Source: JBBDWK01 sp040902885
GTDB taxonomy: Bacteria > Acidobacteriota > Terriglobia > Bryobacterales > Bryobacteraceae
Assembly: GCA_040902885.1 (NCBI GenBank)
Contig: JBBDWK010000058.1
Coordinates: 1-25,036 of the forward strand
Reading direction: 5' to 3'
DNA: 25,036 bases
Both the position numbers and the translations under genes were made by a program. The notes under the pieces were generated by a model, which searched no databases, was not told the DNA's origin, and saw only the letters and a list, made by a program, of their open reading frames with translations. Shown piece by piece: positions 1 to 8,132 of the stretch; position 1 is the stretch's first letter, and every line of letters starts with the position of its first letter.

Positions 1-74
1 TGGCTCCCCGGCATGGATTCGAACCACGATTCACGGCTCCAAAGGCCGCTGTCCTACCATTAGACGACCGGGGA
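1..74 (-). tRNA. tRNA-Gln (anticodon UUG)
   Basis: Read on the minus strand, a complete cloverleaf can be drawn. The acceptor stem is TCCCCGG paired with CCGGGGA, the D stem GTCT/GGAC, and the anticodon stem GCGGC/GCCGT around the loop CTTTGGA, which places TTG at positions 34-36. The variable loop has 4 nt, and the T arm CGTGG-TTCGAAT-CCATG is standard. The 3' CCA is encoded (TGG at window positions 1-3 on the plus strand). The gene runs divergently from the selenocysteine tRNA 58 nt away. Confidence 0.95.
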
Positions 75-132
75 AGGCGGGAACGCCGCTCGTTTCAGTC
101 TACCATCCAGGCGGAATGCTAAAATTTTCAGT

Positions 133-227
133 GGAAGCTATTCTTGGCCGGTGCGGGGCCCGGACTTCAAATCCGGCGTGCGGCATTATGTGTCGCAGGT
201 GGGTTCGACTCCCACTAGCTTCCGCCA
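133..227 (+). tRNA. selC: tRNA-Sec (selenocysteine, anticodon UCA)
   Basis: A 95-nt tRNA with the diagnostic bacterial tRNA-Sec layout. The acceptor stem has 8 bp (GGAAGCTA, 133-140, with TAGCTTCC, 216-223) and is stacked directly on a 5-bp T stem (GTGGG/CCCAC) with loop TTCGACT. The anticodon stem CCGGA/TCCGG carries loop CTTCAAA, giving anticodon TCA at 167-169, which reads UGA. A long extra arm closes with TGCG/CGCA. Discriminator G224 and an encoded CCA (225-227) follow. Known biology: this tRNA is charged with serine, converted by SelA to Sec-tRNA and delivered by SelB. Its presence implies the genome encodes at least one selenoprotein. No selA, selB or obvious selenoprotein lies in this window. 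Confidence 0.96.
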
Positions 228-233
228 ATCGCA

Positions 234-1400
234 CTAACGCAGCGTGCGCGCCGGAAGCGAAAGCACTTCCGCATCCAGCGGATACTTTCCTATCAGGTTG
301 TGGTAGCGCGCGTTCTTCTCGTTCAGGCGCACGTTTCTCACCGTGACTTTGAGCGTCGCCGGCGCCTTCGATGCCAGCGGGAATTCCAGCTTCTCAATCC
401 GCTCTTCCAGCGGCTTCATGCGGTTGTCGCTCAGCTTGCGCGCCTTCGGCCACCACTCCCACTCCTGGCCGATGCGGATGGTCCGTAACTGGTCGTTCAC
501 TTTCACGTGCACCAGAATGTAGCGCTCCGGATCTCCCGTCGGCAGCAGATGACCCGCGTAGGCGTTCTTCAGTTTCAACGCGACCACAGCCCGCGAGCCG
601 GTACGGACCGCGGACAGAATGTCTACCGTGAGCCCGGGACGGAACAGGTCGTAGTACTTCTTAAGCTCCGCATTCGTCCCAATCACCTTCGGAATCTTGC
701 TGCCGATGAACAGATGGCGCCGGGACGCCCGCTTCGGTCCCCCAACGGCGATGGAGCGCTCGACCGCGGGCATATGGCAGTGCGTGCAGCTTTGCTCGTT
801 CTTCGCGTAGGGGCTGGCTTTCCATTCGCCGCCCGTATCGAAGCTGCAAACCAGCGTGTCGGTGTACGATGCCGTCGCCTGGTGGCACTGCGTGCAGCCG
901 GTCTCCGTGAGCAGCGCCGTGTCCTTGCGAACGGGGTGCGGTGCCTTGCTGTCCCCGTAAGGGCCGATCACGAACCCGTCGCGCACATGGCACACCGCGC
1001 AGGTGATGGCCTCCTCGCGCAGCGTTGCGTCGAAGCGCGCGTTCTTCCGCACGATGGGCTGATGCGTGGACTTGTTCCGGACGCCGACGGTGATGGTGGG
1101 CAACTGGTTCTCGAGCGGCGTGTGGCAGTTCATGCAGAGCCAGGCCGTCTCCGGGGACTTTTTCAGCTCGGCCTGAAACTGCAGATCGGAGAGCGCGTGC
1201 GCGTGGGCCGAAAGCTTCCACTCCCTATAGATCTCCTGGTGGCACGCGCCGCACTCTTGCGCGCTCAGGGAGGTCAGAGGCTTCGGCGGCTCCTGGTACG
1301 GCATCGGATTTTCCCACCAGTAGCCGAGAATGTTCACCTTGGCCTGAAGCAGAAGGCACGCAAGGACCACACCGGCGGGCAGGAGCAGTTTCCGTTTCAC
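234..1400 (-). CDS. Exported multihaem c-type cytochrome (five CxxCH), cytochrome c554-like
   Basis: The protein has 388 residues. An N-terminal signal segment (about residues 1-20, basic start then hydrophobic) indicates export. Five CxxCH haem c attachment motifs are visible at C50-H54, C89-H93, C134-H138, C169-H173 and C205-H209, with extra histidines (for example in LSAHAHAL) that could serve as distal ligands. After the haem region a beta-rich C-terminal part (about 240-388) has no haem site. The arrangement fits periplasmic electron-carrier cytochromes of the c554 type; the redox partner is unknown. The start is GTG at 1400, preceded by AAAGGGA as a good Shine-Dalgarno. It is divergent from the metallo-beta-lactamase-fold gene with only 29 bp between start codons. 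The stop lies 7 nt beyond the tRNA-Sec 3' end, so the two genes converge closely. Confidence 0.85.
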   Translation of the reverse strand: MKRKLLLPAGVVLACLLLQAKVNILGYWWENPMPYQEPPKPLTSLSAQECGACHQEIYREWKLSAHAHALSDLQFQAELKKSPETAWLCMNCHTPLENQLPTITVGVRNKSTHQPIVRKNARFDATLREEAITCAVCHVRDGFVIGPYGDSKAPHPVRKDTALLTETGCTQCHQATASYTDTLVCSFDTGGEWKASPYAKNEQSCTHCHMPAVERSIAVGGPKRASRRHLFIGSKIPKVIGTNAELKKYYDLFRPGLTVDILSAVRTGSRAVVALKLKNAYAGHLLPTGDPERYILVHVKVNDQLRTIRIGQEWEWWPKARKLSDNRMKPLEERIEKLEFPLASKAPATLKVTVRNVRLNEKNARYHNLIGKYPLDAEVLSLPARTLR

Positions 1401-1413
1401 GTTATCCCTTTTA

Positions 1414-1422
1414 TGATACGAT
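1414..1422 (+). promoter_or_regulatory. Candidate extended -10 promoter element
   Basis: TGATACGAT matches the TGn-TANNNT extended -10 pattern. It ends 7 nt before the ATG at 1430, which would put the transcript start at or next to the A of the start codon. No Shine-Dalgarno precedes that ATG. An overlapping TATGAT (1412-1417) is an alternative hexamer. The element lies inside the 29-bp gap to the divergent cytochrome gene. Confidence 0.4.
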
Positions 1423-1429
1423 TTCGGCC

Positions 1430-2428
1430 ATGGGTCTCCTCCTGAAAGGTCTTCTCCCGTTTTTCCTGCTTGTTTCCGCGGCCATGGCCAAGCCGATGCA
1501 GGTCTACTTCATCGACGTGGAGGGCGGGCAGGCCACGCTGATCGTGTCACCCTCCGGCCAGTCCATGCTCGTGGACACGGGGTGGGCGGGCTTTGAGGGG
1601 CGCGACGCGGATCGCATTGCGGCCGCTGCCAAAGACGCGGGCGTCAAGCAGATCGACTACCTGGTGATCACGCATTACCACGGCGATCACGTGGGCGGGG
1701 TGACGCAGCTCGCCGCCAAGCTCCCGATCCGGACCTTCGTGGATCACGGGCCCAACACAGAGACCGGGGCGAACGCCGAGAAATTGTCCAGCGCCTGGCA
1801 GCAGGCGTACGAGAAGGCCAAACATCTTGTTGTGAAACCCGGCGACCGCATTCCAGTAAAAGGCCTTGATATCAAGGTGCTGGCGGCGCGCGGCGAGCTG
1901 GTGAAAGGCGGTTCTCCGAATCCCCACTGCGGCGGCTTCGAGATGCGCAAGCCGGACCCCACCGAGAACGCCCGATCCTTAGGCACGCTTATCGCCCACG
2001 GCAAGTTCCGGCTGGTCGACCTGGGCGATCTCACCTGGAACAAAGAGCACGAGCTGGTGTGCCCGAACAATCCCATCGGGAAAGTCGACGTTTATCTGTC
2101 GACGCACCACGGCACGAACACGTCCGGTCCGGCATCCATCGTGCATGCTCTCGCTCCGCGCGTCGCGGTATTCAACAACGGTGCCAAGAAGGGCGGTTCA
2201 CCGGAGGCCTGGAAGGTGGTTCGCTCCTCCCCGGGTATCGAGGACATCTGGCAGCTTCACTTCGCGCTCGCGGGCGGCCAGGAGCACAACACCGCGGAGC
2301 AGCTCACCGCCAATCCGCAAGAGCAATGCGAGGGCAAGTGGATCAAGCTTTCGGCGGAGCCGGACGGAACGTTCACTCTGATTAACGGCCGGAACGGGCA
2401 CCAGAAGACCTACAAGCCGAAAGGCTGA
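1430..2428 (+). CDS. Exported metallo-beta-lactamase-fold hydrolase (ComEC/Rec2-type MBL domain)
   Basis: The protein has 332 residues and begins with a signal peptide (hydrophobic run up to about A20, ending SAAMA). The metallo-beta-lactamase metal-site motif THYHGDH is at 81-87 (ligand candidates His82, His84, Asp86, His87). Further MBL landmarks are MLVDTG (about 46-51), LVDLGDL in the middle and STHHGTNTSG further on. The start of the fold (MQVYFIDVEGGQATLI) resembles the extracellular MBL domain of ComEC-like proteins, but the competence membrane channel is absent, so this is a stand-alone periplasmic or secreted hydrolase. The substrate cannot be told; a phosphodiester is possible from the subfamily. 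The start is ATG without Shine-Dalgarno and with a -10-like element just upstream. An intergenic stretch of about 195 nt follows, holding only a 12-nt palindrome (ACGGCCGGCCGT, near 2442). Confidence 0.82.
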   Translation: MGLLLKGLLPFFLLVSAAMAKPMQVYFIDVEGGQATLIVSPSGQSMLVDTGWAGFEGRDADRIAAAAKDAGVKQIDYLVITHYHGDHVGGVTQLAAKLPIRTFVDHGPNTETGANAEKLSSAWQQAYEKAKHLVVKPGDRIPVKGLDIKVLAARGELVKGGSPNPHCGGFEMRKPDPTENARSLGTLIAHGKFRLVDLGDLTWNKEHELVCPNNPIGKVDVYLSTHHGTNTSGPASIVHALAPRVAVFNNGAKKGGSPEAWKVVRSSPGIEDIWQLHFALAGGQEHNTAEQLTANPQEQCEGKWIKLSAEPDGTFTLINGRNGHQKTYKPKG

Positions 2429-2623
2429 CCTCGATTCAAGTGACGGCCGGCCGTGTCTGAGTTGTCCGTTACTGTTCAGTCTCGTCCCAAAACCGGACAC
2501 CCCGGGTGGACGGCCTGCCGTGTTTCCTGTAGCTTGGGCCGTCTTCCGGCATGGTCCGGCGCGTGCTCTCTCCCAGCCTCACGGATCTTTTCAACCATAC
2601 TGTTCGTCTGAACCAAGGTGCAT

Positions 2624-4576
2624 ATGACATTTCGGGCTTTGCTCAGTCTCTTTTGCAGTCTTCTTCTGCTGCTGCCGCCGCTTGGGGCGCAACAGGTAAG
2701 CGGCGACAACGGCTGGTTCGCTCCCATCAAGCGGACCTACTCCCAGGCGGAGCTGCCGCGCGTGGACTTCGCGAATTCCGACCGGCTGGAGAGCCTGATG
2801 CGCGCCGGCCGCATCTATCTTTCGCTGCAGGACGCCATCGCGCTGGCGCTCGAGAACAACCTCGATATCGAGCTGGCGCGCTACGGGCCGCGCGTCGCGG
2901 ATTCGGACGTTTTGCGCGCCAGCGCCGGCCAGTTGCTGCGCGGCATCAACACGGGCATCCGGGGGGGACCCTCGGGAGCGGGCGGGGGCGGAGTCCTGCA
3001 AGGCGCGGATCTGCTGGGCACGGGCGGCGGCGGCGGTGGAGGCGGCGGCGAAGGCGGCATTCTGAGCGGCATCACCATCCAATCCGTGGGCACTGCCATT
3101 CCCAACCTCGATCCGGTTGTCTTCAGCGGCATTACCTTGGGCCACTTCACGCGTCCGCTGACCAGCCGCTTCGTCACCGCGACTCAATCCAACTTCCTGG
3201 TCTCCGAGAACAAAATCTACAATTTCGGAGTGCAGAAAGGGTTTCTCAGCGGAACCACCGTGACTCTGGGAATGAACAACAACAGCCTGTCGCAGAACTC
3301 GCCCAACAACGACTTCAACCCTCTCACGAACGCCAGTCTGGGGGTGGAGATCCGGCAGCGCCTGTTGCAGGGTTTCGGCCGCGGGTTGAACTCGCGCCAG
3401 ATTCGCATCGCGAAAAACAACCGCTACATATCCGACCTGGTGTTCCGGCAGCAGGTGATGGCCACCGTGACCAACGTCGTCAACCTTTATTACGAGCTGG
3501 TTTCCCTGAACCAGATTCTGGAAGTGCGGCGGCAGGCCCTCGCGCTCAATGAGAAGCTGTACGACGACAACCGCAAGCAGGTCCGGATCGGAACACTCGC
3601 GCCCATCGAGATCGTGCGCGCGGAAGCCGAGGTTGCGGCCAGCCAGCAGGATGTCACCAACGCCGAGACGCAGGTGCTGCAACAGGAGACGATTCTCAAG
3701 AATGTCCTCTCGCGCACCGGCGTCGACAGCCTGGCGGTTATCGATGCCCGCATCATTCCCACCGACCGCATCGACGTTCCCCAAGCCGAGATCATCGAGC
3801 CGGTCCAGGATCTGATTGTGAAGGCGCTCGAGATGCGGCCGGACCTCGAACAGAGCCAGATGCAGATTGAGAACAGCAAGATCAGCATCAAGGGCACGCG
3901 CGCCGCGCTGCTGCCTTCCCTCGATGCCGTCCTCGACTTCACGAACAACGCCCTCGCCGGCCAGGTGAACGCCGTGCCCGTGCCGCTCAACCCGGGCGTG
4001 CCCAACAGTCCCCTCGTGTCCCGCGACCGGAGCTCGGTGGACGGATTTTTCCTGGGCGGATACGGCACCGTGCTGTCGCAGTTGTTCGCGCGCAATTTTC
4101 CGGACTACTCGCTAAGCTTCCAGTTGAACATTCCGCTGCGCAACCGCGCCGCGCAAGCCGACCTCGCGCGCGACCAGTTGGGCCTGCGGCAGCAGGAGAT
4201 CCGCGACAGGCAATTGCGCAACCAGATCCGCGTGGACGTTCTCAACGCGATGGTGGCGATGCGCCAGGCCCGCGCGGCATACGACACCAGCGTGAAGGCG
4301 CGGATGCTGCAGGAGCAGACGGTCGCGGCGGAGCGGCGCAAGTATTCGCTCGGCGCGTCGAGTATCATAAATGTAATCATCACCCAGCGCGACCTGGCTG
4401 CCCGCCAGTCGGCGGAAGTGCAGGCGCTGAGCACATACGCGCGGGCGCGAACGCAGCTCAATCAGGTCACCGGCGATGTTCTGAAAGCGCATGACGTGTC
4501 GGTGGAAGAGGCGTACGCAGGCATGGTGAAGCGCGAGCCGAGCCGGCTGCCGGTGCTCGACCCCGGCGTGAAGTAG
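2624..4576 (+). CDS. TolC-family outer-membrane efflux protein with glycine-rich insertion
   Basis: The protein has 650 residues from ATG 2624, chosen because AAGG (2615-2618) lies 5 nt before it; an in-frame GTG at 2618 overlaps that site. A hydrophobic signal peptide ends near GAQQ. The rest has the layout of TolC-like trimeric outer-membrane channel proteins: a duplicated region of long alpha-helical stretches rich in Ala, Gln, Arg and Glu (for example after NQILEVRRQALALNEKL and AQADLARDQLGLRQQEIRDR). It is longer than typical TolC proteins (about 450-500 residues). Part of the excess is a poly-glycine tract at about residues 111-147, encoded by GGC/GGT repeats near 2960-3060, followed by extra beta-type sequence. 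The ABC ATPase starts 17 nt after the stop, so they are probably cotranscribed and the pair may belong to an export system. No membrane-fusion protein or permease is next to it. Confidence 0.85.
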   Translation: MTFRALLSLFCSLLLLLPPLGAQQVSGDNGWFAPIKRTYSQAELPRVDFANSDRLESLMRAGRIYLSLQDAIALALENNLDIELARYGPRVADSDVLRASAGQLLRGINTGIRGGPSGAGGGGVLQGADLLGTGGGGGGGGGEGGILSGITIQSVGTAIPNLDPVVFSGITLGHFTRPLTSRFVTATQSNFLVSENKIYNFGVQKGFLSGTTVTLGMNNNSLSQNSPNNDFNPLTNASLGVEIRQRLLQGFGRGLNSRQIRIAKNNRYISDLVFRQQVMATVTNVVNLYYELVSLNQILEVRRQALALNEKLYDDNRKQVRIGTLAPIEIVRAEAEVAASQQDVTNAETQVLQQETILKNVLSRTGVDSLAVIDARIIPTDRIDVPQAEIIEPVQDLIVKALEMRPDLEQSQMQIENSKISIKGTRAALLPSLDAVLDFTNNALAGQVNAVPVPLNPGVPNSPLVSRDRSSVDGFFLGGYGTVLSQLFARNFPDYSLSFQLNIPLRNRAAQADLARDQLGLRQQEIRDRQLRNQIRVDVLNAMVAMRQARAAYDTSVKARMLQEQTVAAERRKYSLGASSIINVIITQRDLAARQSAEVQALSTYARARTQLNQVTGDVLKAHDVSVEEAYAGMVKREPSRLPVLDPGVK

Positions 4577-4593
4577 ACAATTTGAATTCAATC

Positions 4594-5256
<663 letters not shown>

Positions 5257-5263
5257 GAACGGC

Positions 5264-5354
5264 AGCTATCAGCGCTCAGCTATCAGCGCTCAGCTTTCGC
5301 GAGAGCCCTTTGTTGTAGGCAGGGCTGAGTGCTGAATGCTGAGTGCTGAAAGCT
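5264..5354. repeat. Imperfect inverted repeat built of tandem TCAGC-type units
   Basis: The left arm (5264-5295) contains two exact copies of AGCTATCAGCGCTC followed by AGCT. The right arm (5323-5354), read in reverse complement, is AGCTTTCAGCACTCAGC followed by ATTCAGCACTCAGCC. The arms agree at 26 of 32 positions, and three of the differences would be G-U pairs in RNA. The 27-nt loop spans 5296-5322. The element lies between the convergent ABC ATPase and YceI genes, so as RNA it would be a large hairpin at the 3' end of either transcript. It lacks a terminal T-run, so simple Rho-independent termination is not clear. Confidence 0.75.
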
Positions 5355-5359
5355 TCCTG

Positions 5360-5944
5360 TCACTCCTTCTTCCGCAATTGGAGGTCGAAGGTCAGCGTGA
5401 CCGTGTCGCCGACCGTCATCCCCGCGCCGGACTGCAGAGGCCGGTTCCAGGTCAGGCCGAAGTCCTTGCGGTTGATCCGCGTAGTCGCCGTGCCGCCGAT
5501 CTTGACGTTGCCTTGTCCGTCCTTCACTTCGCTGTCGAAGCCCTCCGCTTCCAGGACGACCTCCTTCGTGACCCCGTGAAACGTGAGATCGCCAGTAATG
5601 CTGAACCGGCCCGCTACGGCGCTCTTCACCGATGTGGAGCGGAACGTCATGGTGGGAAATTTCTCCGCGTCGAAGAAGTCGGCACTTCTCAAATCAGCAT
5701 CGCGCTTCGCATTATTGGTATCGATGCTGGCCGCCGGAACGCTTACTTCGATTCGGGTTGCGGCGGAATTAGCCGCATCGTACACCACGGCGCCCGTCAT
5801 GGGACCCAGCGTGCCCTTCACGTTGGTGATCATCATGTGCCTGACCGAGAACTCGGCGGTCGAGTGCGCGGAATCGATGGCCCATTCGGCGGCCGGACCC
5901 AGTCCGGCGGCGAGAGTGGCGAATGCGAGAAGGAATGTCTTCAT
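5360..5944 (-). CDS. YceI-family periplasmic lipid-binding protein
   Basis: The protein has 194 residues with a cleavable signal peptide (about 1-18). The mature part starts AEWAIDSAHSTAEFSVRHM, the typical YceI opening, and continues with KGTLGPMTGAVVYD, SIDTNNAKRDADLRSADFFDAEKFPTM-type and TGDLTFHGVTKEV segments, all characteristic of the YceI lipocalin-like barrel, which binds polyisoprenoids or other amphiphiles. The length is normal. GAGGAAGG lies about 14 nt upstream of the ATG. A 6-bp hairpin GAAGGC-CCA-GCCTTC (5949-5963) sits between it and the start and overlaps the ribosome-binding region, which may affect translation. The gene is divergent from the RraA-like gene, with 42 bp between start codons. 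Confidence 0.93.
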   Translation of the reverse strand: MKTFLLAFATLAAGLGPAAEWAIDSAHSTAEFSVRHMMITNVKGTLGPMTGAVVYDAANSAATRIEVSVPAASIDTNNAKRDADLRSADFFDAEKFPTMTFRSTSVKSAVAGRFSITGDLTFHGVTKEVVLEAEGFDSEVKDGQGNVKIGGTATTRINRKDFGLTWNRPLQSGAGMTVGDTVTLTFDLQLRKKE

Positions 5945-5970
5945 TGCAGAAGGCCCAGCCTTCCTCTTTG

Positions 5971-5979
5971 TGTTAGATT
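5971..5979 (+). promoter_or_regulatory. Candidate extended -10 promoter for the RraA-like gene
   Basis: TGTTAGATT fits TGn-TANNNT. Seven nucleotides separate it from ATG 5987, and no Shine-Dalgarno is present, consistent with a leaderless transcript. On the opposite strand the same stretch reads TAATCT and may serve the divergent yceI gene. Confidence 0.45.
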
Positions 5980-5986
5980 ACACCGC

Positions 5987-6856
5987 ATGAAGCTAACCAT
6001 TTTACCGCTGCTCTTCTCGCTGACCGTCCCGCTCTACTCTCAGGTCTTTACGTTTACGCGGGAACAGATGGTTCAGTACACCGCCAAGAACCCCTACGAG
6101 CGCTTTGACGACGGGCGGCCGAAAGTCCCCGACTCCCTTCTGGAGAAGGTCAAGGGATTGACCGCGGAGGATGTGTTCGGAGTTCTGCAGGGCGCGCAAT
6201 TCCAAAACCAGTTCGAGGGGAACTTCCGCCTGCTGCATCCGGGACGGAAGCTGGTGGGCCGCGTCGTTACGGCGCAGTTCATGCCGCTTCGTTCCGACGT
6301 GGCGGACGTCGCGGAAGGCGCCGCCAAGGCCAAGGGTCTCGCGCGCAGTCCCAATCAGCGCGTGATCGACATGCTGCGGCCCGGCGACGTGATTGTCGTC
6401 GATTTGTTCGGGAAGATCGAGAACGGCACCTTCGTCGGTGACAACCTTGCCACGGCCATCCATGCGGCTACGAAGACGGGCTTTGTGATTGACGGCGCCG
6501 TTCGCGACCTGGAAGGCATTTATCCTCTGGAGATGGCCGGTTACTTTCGCGGCGTGCATCCCACGGCGATCGGCAACGTGATGCTCACCGGGGTCAATGT
6601 GCCCGTGCGCATCGGCAATGCGACGGCGATGCCCGGCGACGTCGTGCTCGGCGACCGCGAAGGCGTCTACTTCATCCCGCCCCACCTCGTCGCGCCGGTT
6701 GTCGAAAGGGCCGAGGAGACGCGCATCCACGACGACTGGACCAAAGCCAAGTTCCAAACCGGCAAGTACAAGTCGAGCGAGCTCTATCCGCGCCCGAGCG
6801 ATCCGGCGCTAATAAAAGAATACGAAGAGTACAAGAAGAGCAAGCTGGGCAAGTAG
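5987..6856 (+). CDS. Exported RraA-family protein (HMG/CHA aldolase-like fold)
   Basis: The protein has 289 residues. The RraA fold is recognised by GDNLATAIHAA (151-161), VIDGAVRD (167-174, with the Arg173-Asp174 pair that in aldolase members binds substrate) and MPGDVVLGDREGVYF (about 205-219), the usual C-terminal signature. Most members are cytosolic 4-hydroxy-4-methyl-2-oxoglutarate/oxaloacetate-type aldolases or RNase E regulators of 160-230 residues. This one is longer and begins with MKLTILPLLFSLTVPLYSQ, a convincing signal peptide, so it likely works in the periplasm. ATG 5987 was chosen because the open frame further upstream overlaps yceI antisense and the signal peptide starts here. 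Its stop is 10 bp from the stop of the next, convergent gene. The substrate is unknown. Confidence 0.85.
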   Translation: MKLTILPLLFSLTVPLYSQVFTFTREQMVQYTAKNPYERFDDGRPKVPDSLLEKVKGLTAEDVFGVLQGAQFQNQFEGNFRLLHPGRKLVGRVVTAQFMPLRSDVADVAEGAAKAKGLARSPNQRVIDMLRPGDVIVVDLFGKIENGTFVGDNLATAIHAATKTGFVIDGAVRDLEGIYPLEMAGYFRGVHPTAIGNVMLTGVNVPVRIGNATAMPGDVVLGDREGVYFIPPHLVAPVVERAEETRIHDDWTKAKFQTGKYKSSELYPRPSDPALIKEYEEYKKSKLGK

Positions 6857-6866
6857 CCCCGGCTTC

Positions 6867-8105
6867 CTACTTCACGGTGAGAGCGTACGCGCCGCCTCCG
6901 CTGTAGTTTGGCGCAATTTGCAGATGATACGTGTCGCCAGGTTTCGTCTCGAACTCATACCGGACGTTTGCCCCGGCGCTGCCCGCCGCCTCTCCAATGG
7001 GCGCTTTGTCCCCATCGGAAGCCGCCACGCGTACACCCAGCGTGCCCGACCGGTTATCGACCGTAATCGAAGTCTTCGCGGCTCGCGCACGAAACTTGTA
7101 GAAATCCTGGTCCTGCGCATCCATGATATTGGCTTCGATGGTGCCTCCGGCTTCGATCTCTCTTGCCGTCAGAATCGTATCGTTCGCTTCCCATTCATCG
7201 AAGCTGCGCGTTGGCTCTACGGTGAGTGAGTACGCTCCGCCACCCGAATAGTGCGGCTTCACTTCTATGTAATGCTCAGAGTTCGGCGTGGACGGGAAGA
7301 GATACGTGACGTCGGCGCCGGCCGCCCCTGAAGTCTCGCCGATTGGCGCCTTCGCGGCGTCCCTGGCGCCCACGTACGTACCCAAGGTCGTCGAGCGGTT
7401 CCGAAGTGTGACCCGCATATAATCGCGCGGGCCGGCGGGTGTTCTGAACTTGAAGAAGTCCGCATCGTTGTCAAGAAGAGTGGAGTATACGGCTGTTCCC
7501 ATCGGAATCGCGGCGGCTGTCAAAACGGTGTTGTTGCCCGTGAAGTTTGCGAGCAACTGCCGGCCCTGCGCCACCAACTCGTTGGATGGGTCCGCGCTGG
7601 CTGCCTGGCTGTAGACCGACTCTGCTTCCGCTCCTTTCCCGGCGAGCGCAAGAGCGGTGCCGAGGTCTGCCAGCAGGGACGGCACTTGCACCTTTCCGGC
7701 CGCCTCTCTGAGCAGTGGAATGCCGTCGTCATAGCGCTTCTGCTGCAGCATCTGGAGCGCCTGTTCAATCTGTTTGCGGACTTCCGGCGGCAGCGCCTCT
7801 CCTGTCTTCTCGCGGTACTCCCGTTCCACGACGTTGATCTGTTGAAAATTGACGTCGTGCGAGTCGCGACTGAGGCTGACGCTGATACCGGACGACGATT
7901 CCTTGTCGAGCAGCGACGGAATCAGACCGATGCCGGCTACGATGACCGGCACCGCAATCGCCCCCGACCACCAATACTTCTTCGCGTAGTCAATCGTTCG
8001 TGTTTTGCGGTTGGAACCTCTGTCCGAAGGTTCCGGGAGCTGCATACCGGGTTGCGCGCCAGGACTCATGCGCGGAATATTACCTAACGGTTCGATCCAG
8101 CGCAA
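6867..8105 (-). CDS. Membrane-anchored TPR-like protein with two PPC-like domains
   Basis: The protein has 412 residues. A cytoplasmic-type N-terminus (1-43) is followed by one transmembrane segment (about 44-66), then a helical region (about 90-190) with TPR-like text (ALQMLQQKRYDDGIPLLREA, LADLGTALALAGKGAEAE). Two tandem beta domains of about 105 residues (193-298 and 308-412) follow. Both share N-TILTA, DxDFFKF/DQDFYKF, APIGE, GA-AGA and HYSGGGAYSLTV/NYSGGGAYALTV, and resemble bacterial pre-peptidase C-terminal (PPC) beta-sandwiches, so they arose by duplication. No catalytic domain is visible. Start choice: TTG 8105 has AGGG nearby; ATG 8069, 12 residues in, is an alternative. It lies 27 bp behind the 898-residue gene on the same strand and is probably cotranscribed. 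Function unknown; it may be a surface-sensing or adhesion scaffold. Confidence 0.72.
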   Translation of the reverse strand: MRWIEPLGNIPRMSPGAQPGMQLPEPSDRGSNRKTRTIDYAKKYWWSGAIAVPVIVAGIGLIPSLLDKESSSGISVSLSRDSHDVNFQQINVVEREYREKTGEALPPEVRKQIEQALQMLQQKRYDDGIPLLREAAGKVQVPSLLADLGTALALAGKGAEAESVYSQAASADPSNELVAQGRQLLANFTGNNTVLTAAAIPMGTAVYSTLLDNDADFFKFRTPAGPRDYMRVTLRNRSTTLGTYVGARDAAKAPIGETSGAAGADVTYLFPSTPNSEHYIEVKPHYSGGGAYSLTVEPTRSFDEWEANDTILTAREIEAGGTIEANIMDAQDQDFYKFRARAAKTSITVDNRSGTLGVRVAASDGDKAPIGEAAGSAGANVRYEFETKPGDTYHLQIAPNYSGGGAYALTVK

Positions 8106-8132
8106 GGACCCTAACGAAGTTGCTAACTGCGC

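Noticed and set aside
116..346. Open frame of 76 codons over the tRNA-Sec gene
   Set aside because: It lies across a structurally complete tRNA, has no Shine-Dalgarno and resembles no protein.
2442..2453. ACGGCCGGCCGT palindrome as terminator of the MBL-fold gene
   Set aside because: Only a 4-bp stem with a 4-nt loop if folded, and no T-run follows.
5336..5986. Upstream extension of the RraA-like reading frame
   Set aside because: It runs antisense through yceI. The signal peptide and -10-like box support ATG 5987.
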